Below are positions 36,729 to 44,613 of a DNA stretch of 64,000 nt, one piece after another. The notes below the pieces were generated by a model. That model was not told where the DNA came from and did no database searches. It saw only the letters and a program-made list of their open reading frames with translations. The position numbers and the translations under genes are program-made. The first letter of the stretch is position 1; each line of letters begins with the position of its first letter. Source of the DNA: Melioribacteraceae bacterium (GTDB taxonomy: Bacteria; Bacteroidota; Ignavibacteria; Ignavibacteriales; Melioribacteraceae); the NCBI GenBank assembly GCA_016342755.1, contig JAEINS010000017.1:1-64000 (forward strand), read 5' to 3'.

Positions 36729-37463
36729 TCAATATTTAACTTTATATAAAAATAATCCTTTAGCCGGGACCGAAATTGCGGCTGCCGAACGGTCTTTTTT
36801 CTTTGTAACGTCTAATAAATAATCTGTATTGTAATTATTTTTTGCCGATTCTAAAAGTGTTCCTAAAACAGTTCTAACCATTCCGTGGAGAAATCTATTA
36901 GCTTCAATATTAAAAAAAACAAGACTCCCCTTTTTATGCCATCTTATACTTTTAACATTACACACTTTATTTTTTATTTCATCATTTTTTCGGGAAAATG
37001 AAGTAAAATCATGCTCACCAATTAATGTTTTTGATATTCTATTAAGCTCCTTTAAATCCAACTTTCTAAGCTTCTTAAAATCATCAGAAAACCGCAGATA
37101 AAATGGGGATTTCACTTCCGAGAACAAATAGAAATAACTTCTGCTGAGCGCGTCAAATCTTGAATGAAAATCTTTGTTCACATCATCAATTTTGGTTATC
37201 GAAATATCGTCGGGCAAAATGGAATTAAGCGCATAAGCAAATCTGAATAAATCAATTTCTTTTTCAATTCTAAAATTTGCAACCTGACCAAAAGCATGAA
37301 CTCCGGTATCAGTCCGGCCGGAACCAATTAAATTCACATCTTCTTTTAATAATATTTTTATCGCGTCAACAATTTTTTGCTGAACAGTAACCGCGTTTGG
37401 CTGAATCTGCCATCCGCAATAGTTTGTCCCGTCATATTGAATAGTTAATTTGTAATTTTTCAT
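36729..37463 (-). CDS. truA: tRNA pseudouridine(38-40) synthase TruA
   Basis: This enzyme makes pseudouridine at tRNA positions 38-40 in the anticodon arm. I start at ATG 37463 (244 residues, usual for the family); an in-frame TTG 4 codons earlier has no better site. The catalytic Asp lies in GSGRTDTGVHAFGQVANF near residue 52. The N-terminal KLTIQYDGTNYCGWQIQP and the C-terminal FLHGMVRTVLGTL blocks are family signatures. It is divergent from the methyltransferase-like gene at 37552. Confidence 0.95.
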   Translation of the reverse strand: MKNYKLTIQYDGTNYCGWQIQPNAVTVQQKIVDAIKILLKEDVNLIGSGRTDTGVHAFGQVANFRIEKEIDLFRFAYALNSILPDDISITKIDDVNKDFHSRFDALSRSYFYLFSEVKSPFYLRFSDDFKKLRKLDLKELNRISKTLIGEHDFTSFSRKNDEIKNKVCNVKSIRWHKKGSLVFFNIEANRFLHGMVRTVLGTLLESAKNNYNTDYLLDVTKKKDRSAAAISVPAKGLFLYKVKY

Positions 37464-37551
37464 AGTTATGTTCAATTAAAAATCAGAGTTCTAAATCTAT
37501 TGAATTACTTTCAATTATAGTATATTTCATTTTTATTTTTCTTGAGTAATA

Positions 37552-38343
37552 ATGATAATTGAATTAATTAAATATTTAACAAATCCAAACCCCAAATATA
37601 TAAAGGCTCTCGGCTATTTAAAAGAGAGTATTGCAATAGAAGGCAGATATAATAGGAATAAATACAACTGGGAGAATCATTTAGAAAACACAAAACAGTT
37701 TATAACCGATACTGTTAATAATTTATCGCAAAAGCGGAAAGTTGTTATACTTGGTTCCGGCTCATTATATGATGTTCCTATCGACTTATTATCAAATAGT
37801 TTTCAAAAAGTAATTTGTGTTGATATTGTTCATCTTAGAAATGTAAAAAGAAAATTCAAAAAATATTCTAATGTAATCTTTCTGCAAAAAGATATAACCG
37901 GAATTGCTGAAAAGTTATACAATAATTTTAATACCATGAATAATACACTTCCTTCTCCCCGGCACGATTTTTCCTTTATTGAAAAGGATGTAGACTTGGT
38001 TATTTCTTTAAATATATTGTCACAGCTACCGCTTAATTTGAAATCGTTTGCTGAACAAAATTTTAATTTCAGTGAAGAACAAATATTAAATTTCTGTAAC
38101 TCAATTATTAAATCGCATTATCAATTTCTTAAAAGGCTCTCATGCGAAATCTGTTTAATAGCTGAAACTAAAAGGGAATTTATTGATAAAAAGAGTAATA
38201 TAATTAAATCAAACGATGCTTTATTTGGTTTTAAGCTTGAAGAGTCTAAAACAACATGGGATTGGGAGCTGGCACCAACTGGCGAGTATTCATCAAAGTA
38301 TTCAATTGAAAATAAAATTTTCGCTTATAATAAAGGGTTCTAA
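37552..38343 (+). CDS. Rossmann-fold methyltransferase-like protein
   Basis: The 263-residue product has no signal peptide. Residues about 62-115 hold KVVILGSGSLYDVPIDLL, KVICVDIVHL and KYSNVIFLQKDI, the strand-loop-helix order of class I SAM methyltransferases (glycine-rich loop, acidic residue after the second strand, then a third strand). A further DLVISLNILSQLP block matches a fourth strand. The family is a conserved hypothetical; no substrate is known. A possible promoter (TTG-N18-TATATTTC, 37500-37528) lies just upstream. It stands alone. Confidence 0.7.
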   Translation: MIIELIKYLTNPNPKYIKALGYLKESIAIEGRYNRNKYNWENHLENTKQFITDTVNNLSQKRKVVILGSGSLYDVPIDLLSNSFQKVICVDIVHLRNVKRKFKKYSNVIFLQKDITGIAEKLYNNFNTMNNTLPSPRHDFSFIEKDVDLVISLNILSQLPLNLKSFAEQNFNFSEEQILNFCNSIIKSHYQFLKRLSCEICLIAETKREFIDKKSNIIKSNDALFGFKLEESKTTWDWELAPTGEYSSKYSIENKIFAYNKGF

Positions 38344-38377
38344 AATTATATCTAAACATGCTTTTAAGTCTAGGAAC

Positions 38378-38398
38378 TTATCTTTATAAGATAACCCG
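38378..38398. repeat. Small palindrome in the 38344-38471 gap
   Basis: TTATCTT and AAGATAA (loop TAT) form a 7-bp stem in the 128-nt gap between two convergent genes. No T-run is present. I see nothing else in this gap. Confidence 0.3.
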
Positions 38399-38471
38399 TT
38401 CTGTACTTCTCTCAAAACTTACCGCCATGTTAACACACCAATATTAGAACCTTCATATTTAGCTACTAAAA

Positions 38472-39191
38472 TTAAAACTTTTTATAAAAATTTAGATTAA
38501 GTGTTGAAGGCATTGATTCATAATTTCGCATTCCCATAGAAACATTCCAGGTAACGTCCTGGCGTTTATTATGCTTAGTTACAAGTCTCACAGCATTTAT
38601 TGCACTTACAAGTCGGTTTAACACTAAAGCGCCCGCAACAAATCTAATATTATTATAAGATTCTTCACTGCTTTTCCACAACTCTCTATATTCTTTTCTT
38701 GCTGAAGAATTTTCCCATTTCCAGTAATCTTCGGTTCCATCATACATTTTATCAAATTGTCTGTTAAGTGATTTAGCATGATTATAATCTTCCTGACTGA
38801 TATAAATTCCTACCGACGCAAAAAAATCTTCAGTCTTTCCATCCAGATTTACACCGCCATTTGCTTCGGCATACGATTTATAATCATCCTCTTTGTTTGA
38901 AGCGTGAATGTTCATGCCAGCTAAAACACCCCAGAGAACACCGTCAGCTATAGTAAAATATTTACCGCTTTCAAACCCGCCAGCGTAAAGCTCGCCCATT
39001 CCTGGCAATAATAAGGAATAAATAATTGCAAGTCCTGTCTTCTTTTTTTGAAATACCGGATTTGACTGCGACTGCATCAAACTTTCATCCACTTTTAAAT
39101 TTTGTTTTAATTCCATTAAAGTGTTTGTGTTAAATCCTTGGGCAAAACTTATTGTGCTTAGCAATAAAACTAAAATTGATATTTTTTTCAT
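38472..39191 (-). CDS. DUF5683-like small envelope protein, paralogue of the 3871 gene
   Basis: The 239-residue product has a signal peptide (17 residues, ending ISFAQ) and, near residues 50-90, the block KTGLAIIYSLLLPGMGELYA followed by a second hydrophobic segment, with the PG-x-GELY-x-GG-x-x-x-GK pattern. It shares this with the 3871-4758 protein, where the same place reads PGAGEIYTGNYLKG, and both end with a hydrophobic patch then a polar tail. It lies 17 nt downstream of mtaB and was probably co-transcribed with it. The function is unknown. Confidence 0.65.
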   Translation of the reverse strand: MKKISILVLLLSTISFAQGFNTNTLMELKQNLKVDESLMQSQSNPVFQKKKTGLAIIYSLLLPGMGELYAGGFESGKYFTIADGVLWGVLAGMNIHASNKEDDYKSYAEANGGVNLDGKTEDFFASVGIYISQEDYNHAKSLNRQFDKMYDGTEDYWKWENSSARKEYRELWKSSEESYNNIRFVAGALVLNRLVSAINAVRLVTKHNKRQDVTWNVSMGMRNYESMPSTLNLNFYKKF

Positions 39192-39208
39192 AATTCCACA
39201 TTCATTTA

Positions 39209-40546
39209 TTAAACAGCAATTACTTTGTTATTGGGCAATAATCTTTCAGCAATACACGATTCTTCATCTACGTCAATAATTTTAACTTTAACCGGCTTAT
39301 TAATAAGTGTTTTGTCATACCCGTGTTTAACACGAACATAATTAGACGCAAAACCTTTCATAAAACCATCATGATTCTGATGTTCAAATATAACAGTTAA
39401 TTCCTTACCAATCATCTTTCTATAGAACTGATCACGTTTTTTCTCACTCAAAATTCTAAGCATGTGATTTCTTCTTTTTCTCTCAAACACTTCTACACTG
39501 CCGTCAAAATTTATTGCCGGAGTATTTGGACGCTCGGAGTAAGTAAACACATGTAAATATGAGATATCAGATTTTTTAAGAAGATTAAAAGTTTCGTTAA
39601 ATTTTTCTTCAGTCTCTCCAGGAAAACCAACTATAACATCAATTCCAATTCCGCCATCCGGTAATAAATTATTTATTCTATTAATCAGATTTTTAAAAAC
39701 ATCAGTATTATATCTTCTTTTCATAAGTTTTAAAATATCAGAACTTCCGCTCTGCAGCGGGATATGAAAATGTTTACACATTTTTTCACTATTAATACTA
39801 AGCTGTAATATTTCATCTGTTAAAAGATTAGGTTCTATCGAGCTAATTCTAATTCTATAATCACCTTCAACTTTTACCATTTCTTTAAGAAGCGAATAAA
39901 AATTAATATCCGTTCCGGAACCATAATCACCAACATTAACTCCGGTTAAAATAATTTCTTTATAACCAGAATTAACCAGTTCTTTGAATTGTTCAATAAC
40001 CTTAGCTGGTTCCAGACTTCTGCTCTTACCGCGCGCCATAGGAATTGTACAGTATGTACATGGATAATCGCAGCCATCCTGTATTTTGAAAAAAGCTCTT
40101 GTACGCGAATCTGCCGTTGTAGAAAAAGCTGAATCGAAGTTATCAATTTCTTCGGTTGGCGTAACATGGATACAAGAATGATCGCGCTTATGAAAATCTT
40201 CAACTAAATGAAAAAGTTTAAATTTTTCATTACTGCCTAAAACTACATCAACTCCGTCAATAGTCGAAATTTCATCTGAGCGGAGTTGCGCGTAACATCC
40301 GGTAACAGCTATAAATGCATTGGGATTATTCCTTAGAGCACGTCTTACAATCTGTCTGCACTCTTTATCTGCGTTATCGGTAACTGTACAAGTGTTAATT
40401 AAATAAACATCGGCAGTATCTTTAAAATCAACAACTTTGTAACCTTTATCAACAAACTGTTTGCCAATAGTTGAAGTTTCAGAAAAATTAAGTTTACAAC
40501 CTAAAGTATAAAAAGCTACTTTTCCCTTCAATGTGTTCCTTTCCAT
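39209..40546 (-). CDS. mtaB: tRNA t6A37 methylthiotransferase MtaB
   Basis: This radical SAM enzyme converts t6A37 to ms2t6A37 in tRNA. I set the start at ATG 40546 (445 residues), because the longer frame to 40606 is encoded by a terminator hairpin of the upstream rpsA gene. The N-terminal UPF0004 domain has its three cluster cysteines in TLGCKLNFSE, INTCTVTD and VTGCYAQL. The radical SAM motif is CDYPCTYCTIPMARGKSR near residues 150-168. The C-terminal TRAM domain is present (about 385-440). It is followed by the DUF5683-like gene. Confidence 0.93.
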   Translation of the reverse strand: MERNTLKGKVAFYTLGCKLNFSETSTIGKQFVDKGYKVVDFKDTADVYLINTCTVTDNADKECRQIVRRALRNNPNAFIAVTGCYAQLRSDEISTIDGVDVVLGSNEKFKLFHLVEDFHKRDHSCIHVTPTEEIDNFDSAFSTTADSRTRAFFKIQDGCDYPCTYCTIPMARGKSRSLEPAKVIEQFKELVNSGYKEIILTGVNVGDYGSGTDINFYSLLKEMVKVEGDYRIRISSIEPNLLTDEILQLSINSEKMCKHFHIPLQSGSSDILKLMKRRYNTDVFKNLINRINNLLPDGGIGIDVIVGFPGETEEKFNETFNLLKKSDISYLHVFTYSERPNTPAINFDGSVEVFERKRRNHMLRILSEKKRDQFYRKMIGKELTVIFEHQNHDGFMKGFASNYVRVKHGYDKTLINKPVKVKIIDVDEESCIAERLLPNNKVIAV

Positions 40547-40549
40547 AAA

Positions 40550-40604
40550 TAAAAAAAGGGCTGTACTCATAAAATTTAATAAATAAAGATTATAAATACA
40601 GCCC
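40550..40604 (-). terminator. Intrinsic terminator of rpsA, upstream of mtaB
   Basis: Arms GGGCTGTA (40558-40565) and TACAGCCC (40597-40604) pair with an AT-rich loop of about 31 nt. On the minus strand the stem is followed by a run of seven T. It lies 20 nt past the rpsA stop and directly before the mtaB start. Confidence 0.8.
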
Positions 40605-40623
40605 AATAAACATTAACTATAAA

Positions 40624-42480
40624 TTAGTCTTCTTTAGTTTCTTCTGATTCAGTTTTAGTTACTTTATCAGCTTTAACTGCTGCTTCTCTTACCGGCTTAG
40701 CATTATCTTCGTAGATGTTAAAATCTGAAGAATCAAATTTTCTGGCATCCGCGCTTTTCATGTCTTCAACAGTAACTCTTTCTAATTTATGGTCTTCTAT
40801 ATACTGAGCAACTTCTGCATCAGTTTTTTCTTTAAGTGCAGCTACAGCACTTAAAACAATTTTCTTGTTTTCTTTATCAAATTCAACAACACTTAAATCT
40901 AATTCTTGTTCCACTGGGAAACAGAAAGATAGATTTTTGATTTTTGAAGGTGATAATTGTGAAGCAGGAACAAAACCGTCAACACCTTGCGGTAATTCAA
41001 CAATAACGCCTTTTTCAATTATACGAACAACTTTACCTTGTGCAATTGTTCCGGCAGCGTAAGTTCCTTCAAATGTATCCCAAGGATTATCTTCAACTTG
41101 TTTGTGACCTAAAGAAATTTTTCTTTGATCTGTATCAACACCTAAAACAACAACTTCAATTTTTTCACCTTTCTTAACAACTTCCCCTGGGTGGCGGATT
41201 TTCTTAGTCCATGATAGATCAGAAATATGAACTAAACCATCAACACCCGGCTCTAATTCTACAAACACACCAAAGTTAGTTAAGTTACGTGCAATACCTT
41301 CGTGTTTAGAATCGATTGGATATTTTTCCATTAATTCTGTCCACGGATCCGGCACTAATTGTTTCATACCAAGAGATATTTTCTTGTCTTCTTTATCAAG
41401 ACTTAAAATTTGTGCTTCAACAACCTGACCCATTGATACAAATTGAGAAGGATGTTTTATATGAAGAGTCCAGCTCATTTCTGATATATGGATAAGTCCT
41501 TCAATACCTTTTTCAATTTCTATAAATGCACCGTAATCTGTTAACGAAACTACACGGCCAGCAACTTTATCACCAATTTTGTATTTGTCCTGGATATTTT
41601 GCCATGGGTGTTCAAGTAATTGTTTAAGACTAAGAGAGATACGTTTTTTCTCTTTATCAAAGTCAGTAACAACAACTTTAATTTTTTCATCAAGTTTAAC
41701 AACTTCACTTGGATGGTTAATTCTTCCCCAGCTAAGATCAGTAATGTGTATTAATCCATCAACACCGCCAAGATCTATGAATACACCAAAATCAGTATTC
41801 GCTTTAACGATACCTTCGAGTATCTGACCTTTTTCAAGACTGTCAAGAATTTCTTTTCTTTGTCCGGCAATTGATTTTTCAATAAGTATTTTATGAGAAA
41901 CAACAACGTTTTCAGTAGGTACGTTAACTTTAACAATTTTGAGTTCCATTGATTGACCAACAAACGCATCAAAATCTCTAACTGGACGAATATCAATTTG
42001 TGAACCAGGTAAAAATGCTTCAATACCCATAAGATCCACAACCATACCGCCTTTAATTCTTTTAAGAATTTTACCAGTTACAACTTCACCAGTTTCATGA
42101 GCACTCATAATTTTTGCCCAGATTCTTAAGAAGTCAGCTCTTTTCTTGCTTAACACAAGATTTCCGTCACCATCTTCAACACTTTCAATAACAATTTCAA
42201 TATCTTTACCGATTTCTAACTCTTCTTCAGGAGCGAATTCGTTACGAGGAACTGTACCGTCAGACTTAAAACCAACATCTAACACAACATTATCATCACC
42301 AATTGCAACAATCTTACCAGTAATTATCTCACCTTCTTTGATGTCCCTAAAAGAATCATTATAAAGATTAGCTAATTGCATTAACTCTTCCTGAGAATAT
42401 TCATCCTCATTATAAAATTTAACACTGCTTGCTAATGCTACTGATTCTTGCTCTAGAGCATCTTTAGTCTCTTCAGACAT
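40624..42480 (-). CDS. rpsA: 30S ribosomal protein S1
   Basis: S1 helps mRNA bind and unfold on the 30S subunit. The 618 residues contain six S1 (OB-fold) repeats between about residues 36 and 535, for example GEIITGKIVAIGDDNVVLDV, LEGIVKANTDFGVFIDLGGV and KVAGRVVSLTDYGAFIEIEK. A charged tail with TESEETKED ends the protein. It has an excellent GGAGGA before the ATG, unlike the weak sites of some S1 genes. It lies downstream of cmk (110-nt gap), the conserved cmk-rpsA order. A long hairpin in the leader may permit autoregulation. Confidence 0.97.
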   Translation of the reverse strand: MSEETKDALEQESVALASSVKFYNEDEYSQEELMQLANLYNDSFRDIKEGEIITGKIVAIGDDNVVLDVGFKSDGTVPRNEFAPEEELEIGKDIEIVIESVEDGDGNLVLSKKRADFLRIWAKIMSAHETGEVVTGKILKRIKGGMVVDLMGIEAFLPGSQIDIRPVRDFDAFVGQSMELKIVKVNVPTENVVVSHKILIEKSIAGQRKEILDSLEKGQILEGIVKANTDFGVFIDLGGVDGLIHITDLSWGRINHPSEVVKLDEKIKVVVTDFDKEKKRISLSLKQLLEHPWQNIQDKYKIGDKVAGRVVSLTDYGAFIEIEKGIEGLIHISEMSWTLHIKHPSQFVSMGQVVEAQILSLDKEDKKISLGMKQLVPDPWTELMEKYPIDSKHEGIARNLTNFGVFVELEPGVDGLVHISDLSWTKKIRHPGEVVKKGEKIEVVVLGVDTDQRKISLGHKQVEDNPWDTFEGTYAAGTIAQGKVVRIIEKGVIVELPQGVDGFVPASQLSPSKIKNLSFCFPVEQELDLSVVEFDKENKKIVLSAVAALKEKTDAEVAQYIEDHKLERVTVEDMKSADARKFDSSDFNIYEDNAKPVREAAVKADKVTKTESEETKED

Positions 42481-42502
42481 TTTTCCTCCAAAAAAAAACT
42501 AT

Positions 42503-42544
42503 GTTACTCTTAAATTATTTCCGCCATTAAAAATAATGAGTAAC
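42503..42544 (-). promoter_or_regulatory. Hairpin in the rpsA leader, possible S1 autoregulatory element
   Basis: GTTACTC (42503-42509) pairs with GAGTAAC (42538-42544), and inside ATTATTT pairs with AAATAAT, leaving a TTAA bulge and a loop with GGCGGA on the minus strand. It lies about 20 nt upstream of rpsA's SD. Autogenous control of S1 by leader hairpins is known in E. coli; its presence here is inference. Confidence 0.35.
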
Positions 42545-42590
42545 CAAATTTGTTTAATTTAACTTTCGTTAACTGTTATGGCGTAAAAAC

Positions 42591-43274
42591 TTATATAGTA
42601 CTTTCGCTCTTTATTAAGTCTATTCTTTTCATTACTTCATCAATCTCATCCGCAATTGACATATTAGTTGTATCAATAACAATTGCTTCCTCAGCCTTTT
42701 TTAAAGGACTTACCGCACGAGATGAATCTATTCTGTCTCTTTCTTCCAGGTTCTTTTGTACTTCGGCTAAAGTGATATCCGGATTTTTAACTCTAAACTC
42801 TTCTAATCTTCTTTTAGCCCGTTCCGCAATTGAGGCAATCAAATAAATCTTAAGATCAGCTTCAGGGAAAACTACCGTTGTTGTATCTCGACCTTCAGTA
42901 ACAAGGTTATTGTTGCTTGCAATTTTACGCTGCATATCTACAAGAGCAGTTCTAACCTCAGGAATCTTAGCAATAATTGATACATTAGAATTAACTTCAA
43001 AAGTTCTTATTTTGTCAGTTAATTCTTCATCATCAACAAAAACTCTGGTAACTCCGTCTTCATATTTAAGATTAATAAAAATTTTGTTAACAAGATCATT
43101 TATTGAATTTGTATCTTCAACTATGTTATATTTAAGAGCCAGGTATGTAACAGCCCTATACATAGCACCGGTATCAAGATATAAGAATCCTAATTCGCGT
43201 GCTAAAAATTTTGCGGCCGTACTTTTACCTGATCCAGCAGGACCGTCTATCGCTATTACAATGCTTTTTGACAT
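42591..43274 (-). CDS. cmk: Cytidylate kinase
   Basis: Cmk phosphorylates CMP and dCMP. The 227 residues match the family. The P-loop is IAIDGPAGSGKSTAAKFL near residues 7-24, followed by LDTGAMYRAVTYLAL, and the NMP-binding Arg block is LVTEGRDTTTVVFPEADLKIYL near 130. The GTPase-like RRRLEEFR lid is present. The ATG has no SD and follows a Bacteroidota-type promoter by only 7 nt, so translation may be leaderless. It precedes rpsA. Confidence 0.95.
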   Translation of the reverse strand: MSKSIVIAIDGPAGSGKSTAAKFLARELGFLYLDTGAMYRAVTYLALKYNIVEDTNSINDLVNKIFINLKYEDGVTRVFVDDEELTDKIRTFEVNSNVSIIAKIPEVRTALVDMQRKIASNNNLVTEGRDTTTVVFPEADLKIYLIASIAERAKRRLEEFRVKNPDITLAEVQKNLEERDRIDSSRAVSPLKKAEEAIVIDTTNMSIADEIDEVMKRIDLIKSESTI

Positions 43275-43281
43275 AAGATTA

Positions 43282-43314
43282 CAAATTTAGGTTTTTTTTT
43301 CTTTATTTGCAAAA
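43282..43314 (-). promoter_or_regulatory. Bacteroidota-type promoter of cmk
   Basis: On the minus strand TTTTG (43310-43314), 20 nt, then TAAATTTG (43282-43289) match the known TTTG-N19-21-TAnnTTTG consensus exactly. Only 7 nt lie between the element and the cmk ATG, so the transcript start would fall at or near the start codon. Confidence 0.6.
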
Positions 43315-43373
43315 TATTTTTAATCAAATTTAATAATTAAGTTATTCGTTTATAACAAGTTACGGAAAGGATT

Positions 43374-43637
43374 ATGCCTCACATGGGAATTTTAGGATGG
43401 ATTTTGTTCGGAGCAATTGCCGGCTGGCTTGCTACTTTACTTAGCGGTACTAATAAAAAGAAAGGATGTATATTCAATATTGCCATTGGTATTGTTGGTT
43501 CTTTTATAGGCGGATTTGTATTCGAGTTTTTTGGCGGCAGCGGTATATCAGGTTTTAATATCTATAGTATATTTGTTGCTACAATTGGTGCCATGATTTT
43601 TATCTGGCTAATTAGAAGTATTCGTAAGGATGATTAA
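43374..43637 (+). CDS. GlsB/YeaQ/YmgE family small membrane protein
   Basis: The 87-residue protein has three hydrophobic segments rich in Gly (ILGWILFGAIAGWLATLL, IFNIAIGIVGSFIGGFVF, YSIFVATIGAMIFIWLI), the family pattern. It is a predicted inner-membrane transglycosylase-associated or stress-related protein; the biochemical role is not known. GGAAAGG precedes the ATG. It stands alone, converging with suhB. Confidence 0.88.
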   Translation: MPHMGILGWILFGAIAGWLATLLSGTNKKKGCIFNIAIGIVGSFIGGFVFEFFGGSGISGFNIYSIFVATIGAMIFIWLIRSIRKDD

Positions 43638-43684
43638 TAGTTATACTAGTAGTTCATTCCGCGGAATATCGCAATAGGAACAAG

Positions 43685-44455
43685 CTACATACATTTTTTT
43701 ATCACTTCAATCATTCTATTTTCAATTACTCCATTAGAAGCAAGAATTTGTTTATTAAAAATATCTATCGGTTCACCTTTATAATTAGAGACCTTACCGC
43801 CGGCTTCTTCTACTAATATTGCTCCGGCACACATATCCCATGCGTTCAAATCACCTTCCCAGAAAGCGTCAAATACTCCGCTGGCAACATAACAAAGATC
43901 TATTGCGGCTGATCCTAATCTTCTAACAGCTCTTGTTTTTTTTGTGAATTGGGTAAATATTTCAAAATTCTTCCCGGGCTTTTCGCCAATATCATAAGGA
44001 AAACCAGTTACTAAAACACTTCTTCCCAGAATATCATTTTTACTAACATTTATTTTCTTGCCATTACAAAATGCGCCGCTTCCCTTTTCAGCCGAATATA
44101 ACTTATCATACATTACATCGTATACTGCACCGGCTATTATTTCTTTGTTTTTAGTAAGACCAATTGATACTGAAAAAATTGGGAGACCGTGAGCAAAATT
44201 GGTAGTGCCGTCTAAAGGATCAATAATCCAGGTGTACTCTGAGTTTTTTGGCGATGCCCCGCTTTCCTCGGCTAAAACAGAATGTGCAGGGAATTCTTTA
44301 TTAATAAAATCAATAATTAAATCTTCCGATTTTTTATCATATTCAGTAACTAGATTTGCTTCATTGGTTTTAAATTCAATTTTAAAATTCTGATTGAATC
44401 CTTCGCGCAATACTTCACCAGCTTCTTTTGCAATTGTTATAATTTTATCTATCAC
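43685..44455 (-). CDS. suhB: Inositol-1-monophosphatase family protein
   Basis: The 256-residue enzyme is a magnesium-dependent phosphatase that hydrolyses inositol monophosphate or related sugar phosphates. Metal motifs are visible: LAEESGASP (Glu near 61), the block WIIDPLDGTTNFAHGLPIFS (residues about 75-94) and NAWDMCAGAILVEEAGGKV near 208-226. The 256-residue length is normal. Whether it acts as a classic SuhB that also joins rRNA transcription complexes is not visible from sequence. It is divergent from lon. Confidence 0.9.
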   Translation of the reverse strand: MIDKIITIAKEAGEVLREGFNQNFKIEFKTNEANLVTEYDKKSEDLIIDFINKEFPAHSVLAEESGASPKNSEYTWIIDPLDGTTNFAHGLPIFSVSIGLTKNKEIIAGAVYDVMYDKLYSAEKGSGAFCNGKKINVSKNDILGRSVLVTGFPYDIGEKPGKNFEIFTQFTKKTRAVRRLGSAAIDLCYVASGVFDAFWEGDLNAWDMCAGAILVEEAGGKVSNYKGEPIDIFNKQILASNGVIENRMIEVIKKCM

Positions 44456-44545
44456 ATCAGCTCCTAAAAATATTTCTTAAAATATACTAATAAAAGTGGA
44501 GAATAATTTTTATCATCTATTAAGTAAACATTAAATCTGCATTTC

Positions 44546-44576
44546 TTGATAGCCCGACTAATATTTGATATATTTA
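44546..44576 (+). promoter_or_regulatory. Promoter candidate for lon
   Basis: TTG (44546-44548), 20 nt, then TATATTTA (44569-44576) match the Bacteroidota consensus except for the last base. The leader before the lon ATG would be about 35 nt. No heat-shock element was identified. Confidence 0.45.
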
Positions 44577-44613
44577 CACTCTAAATTTTAAATAAAAGGA
44601 GCAAAATTCTCAC

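Noticed and set aside
40547-40606. A 20-residue N-terminal extension of MtaB
   Set aside because: It is encoded by the rpsA terminator hairpin and its T-run; MtaB proteins normally begin close to the KVAFYTLGCK block.
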